Assembly: GCF_026625785.1 (NCBI RefSeq)
Contig: NZ_CP113063.1
Span: forward strand, 2,604,001 to 2,668,000
Source of the DNA: Gordonia sp. SL306
GTDB taxonomy: Bacteria; Actinomycetota; Actinomycetes; Mycobacteriales; Mycobacteriaceae
Direction of reading: 5' to 3'
Length of the DNA stretch: 64,000 bases
Notes under the pieces: generated by a model
What the model was told of the DNA's origin: nothing
Seen by the model: the letters and a program-made list of their open reading frames with translations, nothing else
Databases searched by the model: none
Position numbers and translations under genes: made by a program
Shown: positions 28,541 through 36,254 of the stretch, in pieces
Numbering within the stretch: the first letter of the stretch is position 1
Layout of the letters: every line of letters starts with the position of its first letter

Positions 28541-29923
28541 GTGCTGACCCTTCTCGGCATCGCCGCCGGCATTCTCGTCGTCATCCTCATCACTGCCCTG
28601 ACCGGCTATTTCGTCGCTCAGGAGTTCGCCTACATGGCGGTCGACCGCTCCCGGCTGAAGGCGCGTGCAGAAGCCGGTGACCCCGCCGCCGCCCGTGCTC
28701 TCACGGTCACTCGCCGCACCTCGTTCATGTTGTCCGGCGCCCAGCTCGGCATCACCGTCACCGGCCTGCTGGTCGGCTACGTCGCCGAACCGCTCATCGG
28801 CAGTGGGGTCGGCGACCTGCTCGACGACGTCGGCATCCCGGTCGCCGTCGGTGTCGCGATAGGCACCGTGTTCGCCATCCTGTTCTCCACCGTGGTCCAG
28901 ATGGTGCTCGGCGAACTGTTCCCGAAGAACCTGGCCATCGCACGGCCGGAGCCGGTCGCGCGTCGGCTCGCCGCGTCCACCACCGCCTATCTTGCGGTAT
29001 TCGGCTGGTTGATTGCGCTGTTCGACAAGTCGTCGAACCTCCTGCTGAAGTTGCTGCGCATCGAGCCGGTCCATGACGTCGAGCATTCGGCCACGCCGCG
29101 CGATCTCGAGCACATCGTCGCCGAATCGCGCGACGCCGGGGAACTCCCCGCCGATTTGTCCACCCTGCTCGACCGCGTTCTCGACTTCCCCACGCGCACA
29201 GCCGGGCACGCGATGATCCCACGCACCCGAGTGGACAGCATCCGAGCCGACGAGACGGCGTCGACGGTGCTGACCAGGATGAGCTCGGGGCACACCCGGT
29301 ACCCGGTCGTCGACGACGACGCCGAGGTCATCGGCGTGATCAGGCTGCACGATCTGCTCGACTGGCAGGCCTCCTCGGACGCGGATTCCGCCGCCACCGC
29401 GGCGACGCTGTGCCGTCTGGCGGTGATCGTTCCCACGTCCCTGCCGCTGACGGAGGTGCTGACCCGCATTCACGACGCGTCCGACGAGATGGCCGTGGTG
29501 ATCGACGAGTACGGCGGCTTCGACGGCGTGGTGACGGTCGAGGACATCGCCGAGGAGCTCGTCGGCGAGATCGACGACGAGCACGATCCCGACCTGCCCG
29601 ACGCTATCGAGCGCACCGACGACGGGTGGCGCATCCGCGGAGACGCACACCTCGACGAGGTGTCGCGAGAGATCGGGCACGAGTTGCCCGACGGCGATCA
29701 CGAGACGGTCGCGGGCCTGGTCATCAGCGAATTCGGTGACCTGCCCGACGTCGGCGACACGGTGTCGCTGGAGCTGGCGCCCGAGCCCGGGCTGCCGGCC
29801 GACGAGGAATCGAGTCCGCGCACGATGACCATCCACGTCCTCGAGGTGGAGCGGCATGTGCCGTCGTCGGTGCTGGTCACCGTCGCGCACTTGCAGGTCG
29901 CCGGTAATGGAGGCACCCGATGA
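28541..29923 (+). CDS. CNNM/CBS domain membrane protein (CorC/HlyC type)
   Basis: A 460-residue protein of the CNNM family linked to Mg2+ or other divalent cation transport. Layout: an N-terminal CNNM domain with about four hydrophobic segments (to residue ~190, with SGAQLGITVTGLLVGYVAEP and VLGELFPKNLAIARPEPVA), a CBS pair (about 215-345, YPVVDDDAEVIGVIRLHDLL and EMAVVIDEYGGFDGVVTVED) and a C-terminal CorC_HlyC domain. It is the first gene of a two-gene operon whose stop overlaps the next start (ATGA). Confidence 0.92.
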   Translation: MLTLLGIAAGILVVILITALTGYFVAQEFAYMAVDRSRLKARAEAGDPAAARALTVTRRTSFMLSGAQLGITVTGLLVGYVAEPLIGSGVGDLLDDVGIPVAVGVAIGTVFAILFSTVVQMVLGELFPKNLAIARPEPVARRLAASTTAYLAVFGWLIALFDKSSNLLLKLLRIEPVHDVEHSATPRDLEHIVAESRDAGELPADLSTLLDRVLDFPTRTAGHAMIPRTRVDSIRADETASTVLTRMSSGHTRYPVVDDDAEVIGVIRLHDLLDWQASSDADSAATAATLCRLAVIVPTSLPLTEVLTRIHDASDEMAVVIDEYGGFDGVVTVEDIAEELVGEIDDEHDPDLPDAIERTDDGWRIRGDAHLDEVSREIGHELPDGDHETVAGLVISEFGDLPDVGDTVSLELAPEPGLPADEESSPRTMTIHVLEVERHVPSSVLVTVAHLQVAGNGGTR

Positions 29924-30960
29924 GCAACCCGTGGATCGTGGCCGTAGCGACGTTCGCGCTGATCGCGGCGAGTGCCTTCTTCGTCGCCGTCGAGTTCGCG
30001 TTGATCGCCGCCCGCCGGCACCGCCTCGAGGATGCGGCCCCGAACAGTCGTTCGGCGCGTGCAGCCCTGCGCAGTGCGTCGGAACTGTCGGTGCTGCTCG
30101 CGGGTTCGCAGCTCGGCATCACAGTCTGCACCCTGGCGCTCGGCGCCATCACCAAGCCTGCGGTGCACCACTGGCTGACCCCGGCCTTCGAGACTTGGGG
30201 ATTGCCGACGTGGTCGGCCGACGTCGCCGGTTTCGTCCTCGCGTTGGTGATCGTGACGTTCCTGCATCTCGTCGTCGGCGAGATGGCCCCGAAGTCGTGG
30301 GCCATCGCGCATCCGGAACGTTCGGCCACGCTGTTGGCGATCCCGATGCGGGCGTTCATGTGGCTGACCCGTCCGATCATCGTTCGCCTCAACCGGCTCG
30401 CCAACTGGTGTCTGCTCCGGGTCGGTGTCGAGCCGGTGGACCAGCTCGGCGCTGGTCAGGATTCGGAGGCGTTGCGGCATCTCGTCGAGCACTCGGCGAC
30501 TGTCGGAACGCTGGACGAGCGCTATCACGCGCATCTGACCAGTGCACTCGAACTCGAATCGCTGACCGTCGCCGACGTGACCGGCCACGGCGAGGTCACC
30601 GGGGTGCCGCGGGACGCGTCGGCCGAGCAGATCCGTGACGCCTCCCGCCACAGCGGGCGCCGACGACTCCTGGTGCGCGGCAACGGCTCCGCCGACTCGA
30701 TGATCGATGGTGTCGTGCACGTCCGAGACAGCCTGGCGGCGCCACCCGACGCCATCGCGGCTGATCTCATGCGGCCGGTGCTCTCGCTGGCGTCGACCGT
30801 GCCCGTATACGAGGCACTGGCCACGATGCGCGAGACCCGGCAGCACATCGCGACGGTCGTCGACGATGACCGCGTGATCGGCCTGCTCACCCTCGACGAC
30901 GTACTCGAGCGGCTGCTGGCCACCACGGGTGGATCGGAGCGTGTCCCAGATGACACCTGA
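29920..30960 (+). CDS. CNNM/CBS domain membrane protein, shorter paralogue
   Basis: A 346-residue relative of the upstream protein. It has the CNNM domain (LLAGSQLGITVCTLALGAIT, VVGEMAPKSWAIAHPERSAT) and a diverged CBS pair ending HIATVVDDDRVIGLLTLDDV. It lacks the C-terminal CorC_HlyC domain. Tandem long/short CNNM genes are common in actinobacteria and may form a heteromer. The last codons and stop lie within the left arm of a long inverted repeat. Confidence 0.9.
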   Translation: MSNPWIVAVATFALIAASAFFVAVEFALIAARRHRLEDAAPNSRSARAALRSASELSVLLAGSQLGITVCTLALGAITKPAVHHWLTPAFETWGLPTWSADVAGFVLALVIVTFLHLVVGEMAPKSWAIAHPERSATLLAIPMRAFMWLTRPIIVRLNRLANWCLLRVGVEPVDQLGAGQDSEALRHLVEHSATVGTLDERYHAHLTSALELESLTVADVTGHGEVTGVPRDASAEQIRDASRHSGRRRLLVRGNGSADSMIDGVVHVRDSLAAPPDAIAADLMRPVLSLASTVPVYEALATMRETRQHIATVVDDDRVIGLLTLDDVLERLLATTGGSERVPDDT

Positions 30961-31022
30961 GCGAGCAGCGACGTCTCCCGAGGCCGTGACCTCCCGCTGA
31001 GGTGTCGTCTGGGACACGCTCC
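30936..31022. terminator. 23-bp inverted repeat between convergent genes
   Basis: GGAGCGTGTCCCAGATGAC (30936 onward, arm to 30958) pairs with GTCGTCTGGGACACGCTCC (arm 31000-31022), with one mismatch over 23 bp and a 41-base spacer. The left arm overlaps the end of the second CNNM gene; gluQ converges from the right. It is a likely bidirectional transcription stop, although there is no T run. Confidence 0.6.
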
Positions 31023-31042
31023 GGCCTTCCTGCTTGTCGAAA

Positions 31043-31966
31043 TCACTCCCACTCGTCAGCCGTCAGAATCCACGGGTCGTGGGGTAGTGCATCGGGGCGG
31101 AATCGCTCGACGAGCGTCGCGAGGTCGACCACCTCGCCAGGATCGGCAAGCCACAGCGACTGTGCGATGTGCGAGAGCACCTGTGCCACGGTCACTCCGC
31201 GTGCGGCGAGGTCGGTGAGGGTCACCGCGCCGTCGCGTTTGCTCAAGCGAATCCGCTTGGCGTTCAGCACCATCGGCACGTGCGCGTACACCGGGGGGAG
31301 ATGTCCGAGCAGTGTCGCGAGGTATGCCTGCCGCGGTGCCGACGACAACAGGTCGGCGCCGCGCACCACCTGATCGATCCCCTGAGCAGCGTCATCGACG
31401 ACGACGGCGAGGTTGTAGGCGGGTGTGCCGTCGTTGCGCTGGACGACGAAGTCGTCGACCATGCCGGTGTAGCGACCGTGCAGGAGGTCGGAGACGGTGA
31501 ATTCGGGAGTGTCACTGCGAAGTCGGATCGCCGGCGGTCGACCGGCGGCTCGGCGGTCGGCTCGCTCGGCATCGGTGAGCTCGCGACACGTACCCGGGTA
31601 CGCGCCCTCCGGAGCGTGCGGGGCCGACGGCGCCTCCTGGATCTCCCGCCTCGTGCAGAAGCACTCGAAGGTGCGTCCTGCGTCTCGTAGGCCATCGATC
31701 GCGGACTGATACGCGGCCAGGCGCGTCGACTGGTAGACCACCGGTGGGACCCAGTCCATCCCCAGCGCCGTGAGATCCCCGAGTTGCCGACGATCCGCGC
31801 CGACGGCGGTCCGGTCCAGATCCTCCATCCGGATGACGAACGAGCGGTCGGTGGTGCGGGCGAACAACCAGGCCAGCACGGCGGTTCGGAGATTGCCGAC
31901 GTGCAGTTCACCGGACGGCGACGGCGCGTACCGTCCCGCCGGCGGCAAGGTTTCTCCCAGGACCAT
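31043..31966 (-). CDS. gluQ: glutamyl-Q tRNA(Asp) synthetase
   Basis: A 307-residue truncated glutamyl-tRNA synthetase paralogue that attaches glutamate to queuosine 34 of tRNA-Asp. The HIGH-like motif is YAPSPSGELHVGNLRTAVLA and the KMSKS-like motif is RIRLSKRDGA. The zinc site CFCTRRE ... YPGTC is intact. There is no anticodon-binding domain, as expected for GluQ. It shares the queuosine pathway with the tgt gene about 4 kb away. Confidence 0.93.
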   Translation of the reverse strand: MVLGETLPPAGRYAPSPSGELHVGNLRTAVLAWLFARTTDRSFVIRMEDLDRTAVGADRRQLGDLTALGMDWVPPVVYQSTRLAAYQSAIDGLRDAGRTFECFCTRREIQEAPSAPHAPEGAYPGTCRELTDAERADRRAAGRPPAIRLRSDTPEFTVSDLLHGRYTGMVDDFVVQRNDGTPAYNLAVVVDDAAQGIDQVVRGADLLSSAPRQAYLATLLGHLPPVYAHVPMVLNAKRIRLSKRDGAVTLTDLAARGVTVAQVLSHIAQSLWLADPGEVVDLATLVERFRPDALPHDPWILTADEWE

Positions 31967-31974
31967 TGCGCATG

Positions 31975-32040
31975 ACACTAGCGGCCCGCTGGTCGAGCGG
32001 TTTGGCGAGCGTAGCGAGTCAGGCGTGTCGAGACTGCTCC
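31975..32040. repeat. dispersed-repeat-like intergenic sequence
   Basis: The gap between gluQ and ligC contains GCTGGTCGAGC, GCGAGCGTAGCGAGTC and GTGTCGAGAC, pieces of the same GGTCTCGATACGC/GCTACTCGACC-type repeat seen inside nuoH. Confidence 0.45.
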
Positions 32041-32045
32041 GCACG

Positions 32046-32058
32046 TACCATGAGACGC
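32046..32058 (+). promoter_or_regulatory. -10 element for leaderless ligC transcript
   Basis: TACCAT at 32046-32051, then seven bases, then GTG 32059. The element overlaps the upstream ATG at 32050, which argues against that start. Confidence 0.5.
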
Positions 32059-33114
32059 GTGGACCTCCCGGTAATGCCACCGATCGCGCCGATGCTCGCC
32101 AAAGCCGTGACGACGGTTCCCGACCAGCCAGACGGCGATCCGGCGTGGTCGTACGAGCCCAAGTGGGATGGCTTTCGTGCGTTGATCTTTCGTGACGGCG
32201 AAGAGGTGGCCATCGGATCGCGCGGCGGCAAGGATCTGGCCCGCTACTTCCCGGAACTCGTCGCCGCGGCCAAGGCGGAGCTACCGGAGAAGGCCGTGGT
32301 CGACGGGGAGATCGGGGTACCCGCTCTGATCGGCGAGACCCACCGTCTGGACTGGGACTCGCTCGCCCAACGCATCCACCCAGCCGAATCACGGGTCACC
32401 ATGCTCGCGGAGAAGACGCCGGCGATCTTCATCGGCTTCGATGCGCTCGCGCTGGGTAGGGCGAGCGTCCTCGATGAGCCGTTTCCGGTCCGTCGCGAGG
32501 CGTTGTTGCAGGCAATCGCGCCGGGAGCCGGTGGAGATCGGCGATTGCACGTCAGCCGCGTGACCGCTGATCCGGCGTTGGCGACCGACTGGTTCACCGC
32601 CTTCGAGGGCGCAGGCCTCGACGGCGTGGTGGGCAAGAAACTCGACGGCCGATATGTCGAAGGCAAGCGCGAGATGGTCAAGATCAAGCACAAGCGCACT
32701 GCCGACTGCGTCGTCTTCGGCTATCGCGTACACAAGAGCGGCACCGGGCTCGGTTCCATGCTTCTCGGTCTCTACGCCGATGGCGAGCTGCGGATGGTCG
32801 GCGGCGCCGGGGCGTTCTCCGACGTGAAGCGGATCGAACTGCAGGAGATGTTCGAGCCGATGCGGACCGACCCGGACAAACCGAGCCCGGGCGAACCGAC
32901 GCGGTGGCGATCGGAGAAGTCGGGCGAGTGGATTCCGATCCGGCCCGAGCTCGTCGTCGAGGTCGCCTACGACCAGATGGAGAACCACCGCTTCCGGCAC
33001 ACCGTGAAGTTCGTGCGGTGGCGCCCCGACCGTGAGCCGGAGAGCTGCACCTACGACCAGCTCGAGGTCCCGCTCACCTATGACCTGCACGATGTGCTGG
33101 AAGGAGCTTCCTGA
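32059..33114 (+). CDS. ligC: ATP-dependent DNA ligase (LigC type)
   Basis: A 351-residue ATP-dependent DNA ligase. The adenylation motif is EPKWDGFRAL with the nucleophilic lysine near residue 36. Motifs III-V include VVDGEIGVP, FDALALG, GLDGVVGKKLDGRYVEGKR and MVKIKHKRTADCVV, followed by the OB-fold domain. The start VDLPVMPPIAPMLAK agrees with mycobacterial LigC and is leaderless by layout. The polymerase gene follows after one base, so the pair acts together, presumably in gap repair. Confidence 0.93.
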   Translation: MDLPVMPPIAPMLAKAVTTVPDQPDGDPAWSYEPKWDGFRALIFRDGEEVAIGSRGGKDLARYFPELVAAAKAELPEKAVVDGEIGVPALIGETHRLDWDSLAQRIHPAESRVTMLAEKTPAIFIGFDALALGRASVLDEPFPVRREALLQAIAPGAGGDRRLHVSRVTADPALATDWFTAFEGAGLDGVVGKKLDGRYVEGKREMVKIKHKRTADCVVFGYRVHKSGTGLGSMLLGLYADGELRMVGGAGAFSDVKRIELQEMFEPMRTDPDKPSPGEPTRWRSEKSGEWIPIRPELVVEVAYDQMENHRFRHTVKFVRWRPDREPESCTYDQLEVPLTYDLHDVLEGAS

Positions 33115-33115
33115 C

Positions 33116-34180
33116 ATGCCATCTCGTTCTCCCGCAGAGGAACTCGACGTCGACGGCGTCGCTGTCCGGATGAGCAATCCGGACAAGATCTACTTCCCGG
33201 AACTCGGCGAGAACGGTGGTCGCAAACGGGATCTCGTCGCCTACTACCGGGAGATCGCCCTGCAGGGTGCCATCATGACCGCTGTGCGCGACCGTCCGAC
33301 CTTCCTCCAGCGTTTCCCCGACGGCGTCGAGGGGGAGGAGATCTACCAGAAGCACATCGCGAAGAAGCGGCCCGACCACGTCGAGTCCACACGCATCGTG
33401 TTCCCTTCGGGCAGAACAGGTGACGCGATCAAGCCGACCATTCCCGCCGACATCGTGTGGTGCGCCAACCTGGGCACGTTCACCTTCCACAGCTGGCCGA
33501 CCATCGACCCGGACAACGATCACCCCGACCAGTTGCGCATCGACCTCGATCCGCAACCCGGCACCGACTTCGACGATGTCCGCCGGGTCGCGACCGATGT
33601 CCTGGCGCCGCTATTGAATGAGTTGGGCTACACCGGCTTCCCGAAGACATCGGGCGGTCGAGGCATCCACGTGTACGTACCCATCGAGCCGAAATGGGAC
33701 TTCATCGCCGGTCGCCGAGCGGTGATCGCCCTCGCCCGCGAGATGGAACGTCGCGATCCCGACGGGGTCACCCCGTCATGGTGGAAGGAAGAGCGCGGTG
33801 AGCGGATCTTCATCGACTACAACCAGAACGCCCGCGACCGCACCATGGCATCGCCGTACTCGGCCCGCCGCAGTCCCAACGCACGCGTGTCCACGCCGGT
33901 CACGTGGGATGAGCTCGCCGACGTGAATCCCGACGACTGCACCATCGCGACGGTTCCGGATCTCGTTGCCCGACGCGGAGATCCGATGGCCGACATCGCC
34001 GACCACCGCCGCGGGCTGGAGCCGCTCCTGGAGATGGTGCAGCGCGACGACGGCAACGGACTCGGCGACATGCCCTACCCGCCGAGCTACCCGAAGATGC
34101 CCGGCGAGCCACCCCGTGTGCAACCGAGCAAGAAGGTTGCGGCCCACTGGGACGACAAGGGCAACCGCGTCGAGGACTGA
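33116..34180 (+). CDS. LigD-like primase-polymerase (PolC/PrimPol-C type)
   Basis: A 354-residue archaeo-eukaryotic primase-like polymerase, homologous to the polymerase domain of LigD and to Rv3730c. The catalytic acidic motif is RIDLDPQPG. The nucleotide-binding SGGRGIHVYVP and the C-terminal ARVSTPVTWDELADV are also typical. With ligC it forms the two-enzyme set (polymerase plus ligase) associated in mycobacteria with short-gap filling. In M. tuberculosis these genes are on opposite strands, while here they are co-directional and nearly touching. Confidence 0.9.
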   Translation: MPSRSPAEELDVDGVAVRMSNPDKIYFPELGENGGRKRDLVAYYREIALQGAIMTAVRDRPTFLQRFPDGVEGEEIYQKHIAKKRPDHVESTRIVFPSGRTGDAIKPTIPADIVWCANLGTFTFHSWPTIDPDNDHPDQLRIDLDPQPGTDFDDVRRVATDVLAPLLNELGYTGFPKTSGGRGIHVYVPIEPKWDFIAGRRAVIALAREMERRDPDGVTPSWWKEERGERIFIDYNQNARDRTMASPYSARRSPNARVSTPVTWDELADVNPDDCTIATVPDLVARRGDPMADIADHRRGLEPLLEMVQRDDGNGLGDMPYPPSYPKMPGEPPRVQPSKKVAAHWDDKGNRVED

Positions 34181-34185
34181 CTGTC

Positions 34186-34255
34186 TGATCCCTGAGGAGC
34201 GAGCGTGCGAGCGTCTCCTGTTCCCTGAGGAGCGAGCGTCTCGAAGGGTCCGCCC
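34186..34255. repeat. GAGGAGCGAGCGT-type direct repeats
   Basis: TCCCTGAGGAGCGAGCGTGC (34190 region) recurs as TTCCCTGAGGAGCGAGCGTC about 33 bases later, ending in TCTCGAAGGG. This matches a common actinobacterial intergenic repeat type and separates the polymerase gene from the broken antiporter gene. Confidence 0.5.
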
Positions 34256-34270
34256 CACACCTGCCCGTTC

Positions 34271-35017
34271 TCAGGTCCGCAACACCACCACCAACACCAG
34301 ATACACCACATAGCCCGCCACGAACGCGATCCCTTCGACCCGTGTGATCCGTCGCCCGGTGATGAACACCGGCACACAGATCAGCGCGACGGCCACCATC
34401 AGCGGCAGCTCGATACGGATCAGTTCGTCGGTGACGTCGAGCGGCCGGAACAGCGACGTCGCGCCGAGGATGAAGGTCAGGTTGTAGATGCTCGACCCGA
34501 TGAGATTGCCGATGGCAAGGTCACGTTCGCCGCGGATGGTCGACATCACGGTGGTGACCAGTTCGGGTGCCGACGTCCCGATCGCCACCACCGACGGTGA
34601 TCGTGTACGCGATGGCGAGTAGGAGCAACACGGCACCATCGAGTCGCGACAGCACGCCGTTTGCTGCCAGCCCCCACAGGAGCAGCGCACTGGCGACCAT
34701 GACCGGCAGATCGAGCCGGATGGTCTGCGGGCGCAACGCCAACGGCACCATGGCCGCCGAAAGGCCGAGGATCAGAAGGAGGTTGACGATGTTGGTGCCT
34801 GCGATGTTGCCGACGGCCAGCGGACCGGCGCCATGTACCGCGGCGTCCATCCCGACGGCGAGTTGGGCAGGCTGGTGCCGATCGACACCACCGTGACGCC
34901 CACCAGCATCGGCGAGATGCCGAGACGGGAAGCGATCGCGGACCCGCCCCGGACGAGTCCTTCCGCGCCGGCGACGAGCGCGGCGAGTCCCACGATGACC
35001 AGCACGTAGGAGTTCAT
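34271..35017 (-). pseudogene. broken Ca2+/cation antiporter (CaCA family)
   Basis: Three minus-strand fragments in different frames together spell a K+-dependent Na+/Ca2+ exchanger-like protein: MNSYVLVIVGLAALVAGAEG to VVSIGTSLP, then LAVGNIAGTNIVNLLLILGL to LLLLAIAYT, then VVAIGTSAPELVTTVMSTIR to the end. The first break, near 34866, is one missing base. The second, near 34592, jumps from the end of the first half straight to the second alpha-repeat, so about 80 residues (loop and two membrane helices) are gone. The total is ~249 codons against a usual 320-350. It is non-functional as read. Confidence 0.8.
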
Positions 35018-35045
35018 GCGCTGATTATGCTGCCCGCCGGGCCGT

Positions 35046-35678
35046 TCAGGTGGTGGCCGTGGCCTCTTGTGTCAGTGTCTCGGCGCGCTCCTTGATGCCG
35101 TACAGCATCTTGCGTTCCATGATCAGCGAGCCCGGTTCCATCGGCAGCATGCCGATCCGATCCGTCAGGCGAGGCAGCCGGAATCGGTTACGGCTGATCA
35201 GGCGCGTGGTGCTGTCGCCGCACTCGACGAGCGTGAACGCCCACACCCAGTTGCCGTCTTCGGAGCGCGTGGCGAACGCGCGCCCCGGTTCGACGAGCGC
35301 CACCCGCATGCGATTGGGGCCGAGTGCGATCACCTCGCCGAGCATCGGATGCTGGAACTCCTCGAGTACGTGATCGGTGCTGTGCATGTGCAGACCGAGG
35401 AGGTTCTCGATCCAGTCGTAGGTGTAGGCGCCGCCCCGCGGGTCGGGGCCCATCTGGGCGAGCCACGGGTAGACGTGCTCCGGCCGGGCGGAGATCGTGA
35501 TCGCTCTCGTCGAGACGCCGTCGGCCTCGGGCAGAAGGTCGTCGCCGGGCAACGTCGCCGCGACCTCGTCATCGGTGGCGCCCCAGGTCAGGATCGGCTG
35601 CCGAAGAAGCCGTCCGTAGCCGACCGCTGTAGCACCCACTGCCAATGTCGCGGCCAGGAGGACCCGTGCGGTGTTCAT
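35046..35678 (-). CDS. SRPBCC/START-like domain protein with N-terminal anchor
   Basis: A 210-residue protein with an N-terminal hydrophobic segment (ARVLLAATLAVGATAVGYG) that could anchor or export it. A START-like hydrophobic-ligand fold follows (ITISARPEHVYPWLAQMGPD, GAYTYDWIENLLGLHMHSTD, NWVWAFTLVECGDSTTRLIS). The ligand is unknown. A CATGCT element six bases before the ATG is a weak leaderless -10. Confidence 0.75.
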   Translation of the reverse strand: MNTARVLLAATLAVGATAVGYGRLLRQPILTWGATDDEVAATLPGDDLLPEADGVSTRAITISARPEHVYPWLAQMGPDPRGGAYTYDWIENLLGLHMHSTDHVLEEFQHPMLGEVIALGPNRMRVALVEPGRAFATRSEDGNWVWAFTLVECGDSTTRLISRNRFRLPRLTDRIGMLPMEPGSLIMERKMLYGIKERAETLTQEATATT

Positions 35679-35741
35679 GACCTCAGCATGCGCCGATCGA
35701 CGTCCGATGTCCTGGGTCCAAGGGCCCTGAAACCTCAGGCT

Positions 35742-35972
35742 TCACGGCGTGACGATCGGGAACGACGGGTCGAACTCGTCGAGTACTCCGCCGAAGGCGG
35801 TCAATATCGAGGAGTCCCCCGACACGTCGATCGTTCCCTCGGCGAGCGCATCGGCCGAGGCAGGCTGCAACAGCACGGAGACGAGCGCGGCCTTGGGGCC
35901 ACTGATCGTCAGCTGTGTGTCGGCGCTCGTGCCCCGGATCCCAGTGTCGACCGACGAGATTGTCGGGCCGAG
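35742..35972 (-). pseudogene. 3' remnant, likely alkyl sulfatase C-terminal domain
   Basis: A minus-strand frame of 76 codons with no start runs from just after a TGA to a stop at 35742. It reads TQLTISGPKAALVSVLLQPA, then ALAEGTIDVSGDSSILTAFG, and ends LDEFDPSFPIVTP. This resembles the SCP2-like C-terminal domain of metallo-beta-lactamase-fold alkyl sulfatases, whose proteins end in a similar way. The catalytic part is absent from the window. The family call is by memory and tentative. Confidence 0.5.
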
Positions 35973-36254
35973 TCATTGGCACCGTGCAGAACTCACCGGC
36001 GCGCGGTTTTCACTTTTTCGTCGGCATTCATTGATTCGTCTCTGCTGCCGCCGATCGAGGCGCCCCGGCACCGTGGTGGCGCGAACGCCGCCCGGCTGCA
36101 ACCATGGATGGCAGTCCGAGCGCAACGTCAGATCGCGTCGCAGTGGCCGGGCCCGAGGCGGGCCCCACCGACGGTTCGACGACAGCCCATCTGCTCGGAC
36201 CCGAGCTGTCGGTAGACGTCGCTGCTGTGCACGACCTGCGGCGAGGAGTGCCTG

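Noticed and set aside
28389-28541. A known M-box (ykoK) Mg2+ riboswitch
   Set aside because: I could not find the conserved core of that riboswitch; only generic stems are visible.
35067-36215. 382-codon plus-strand frame in the decayed stretch
   Set aside because: It lies antisense to the SRPBCC gene and the sulfatase remnant; no domain, no ribosome-binding site, composition typical of shadows.
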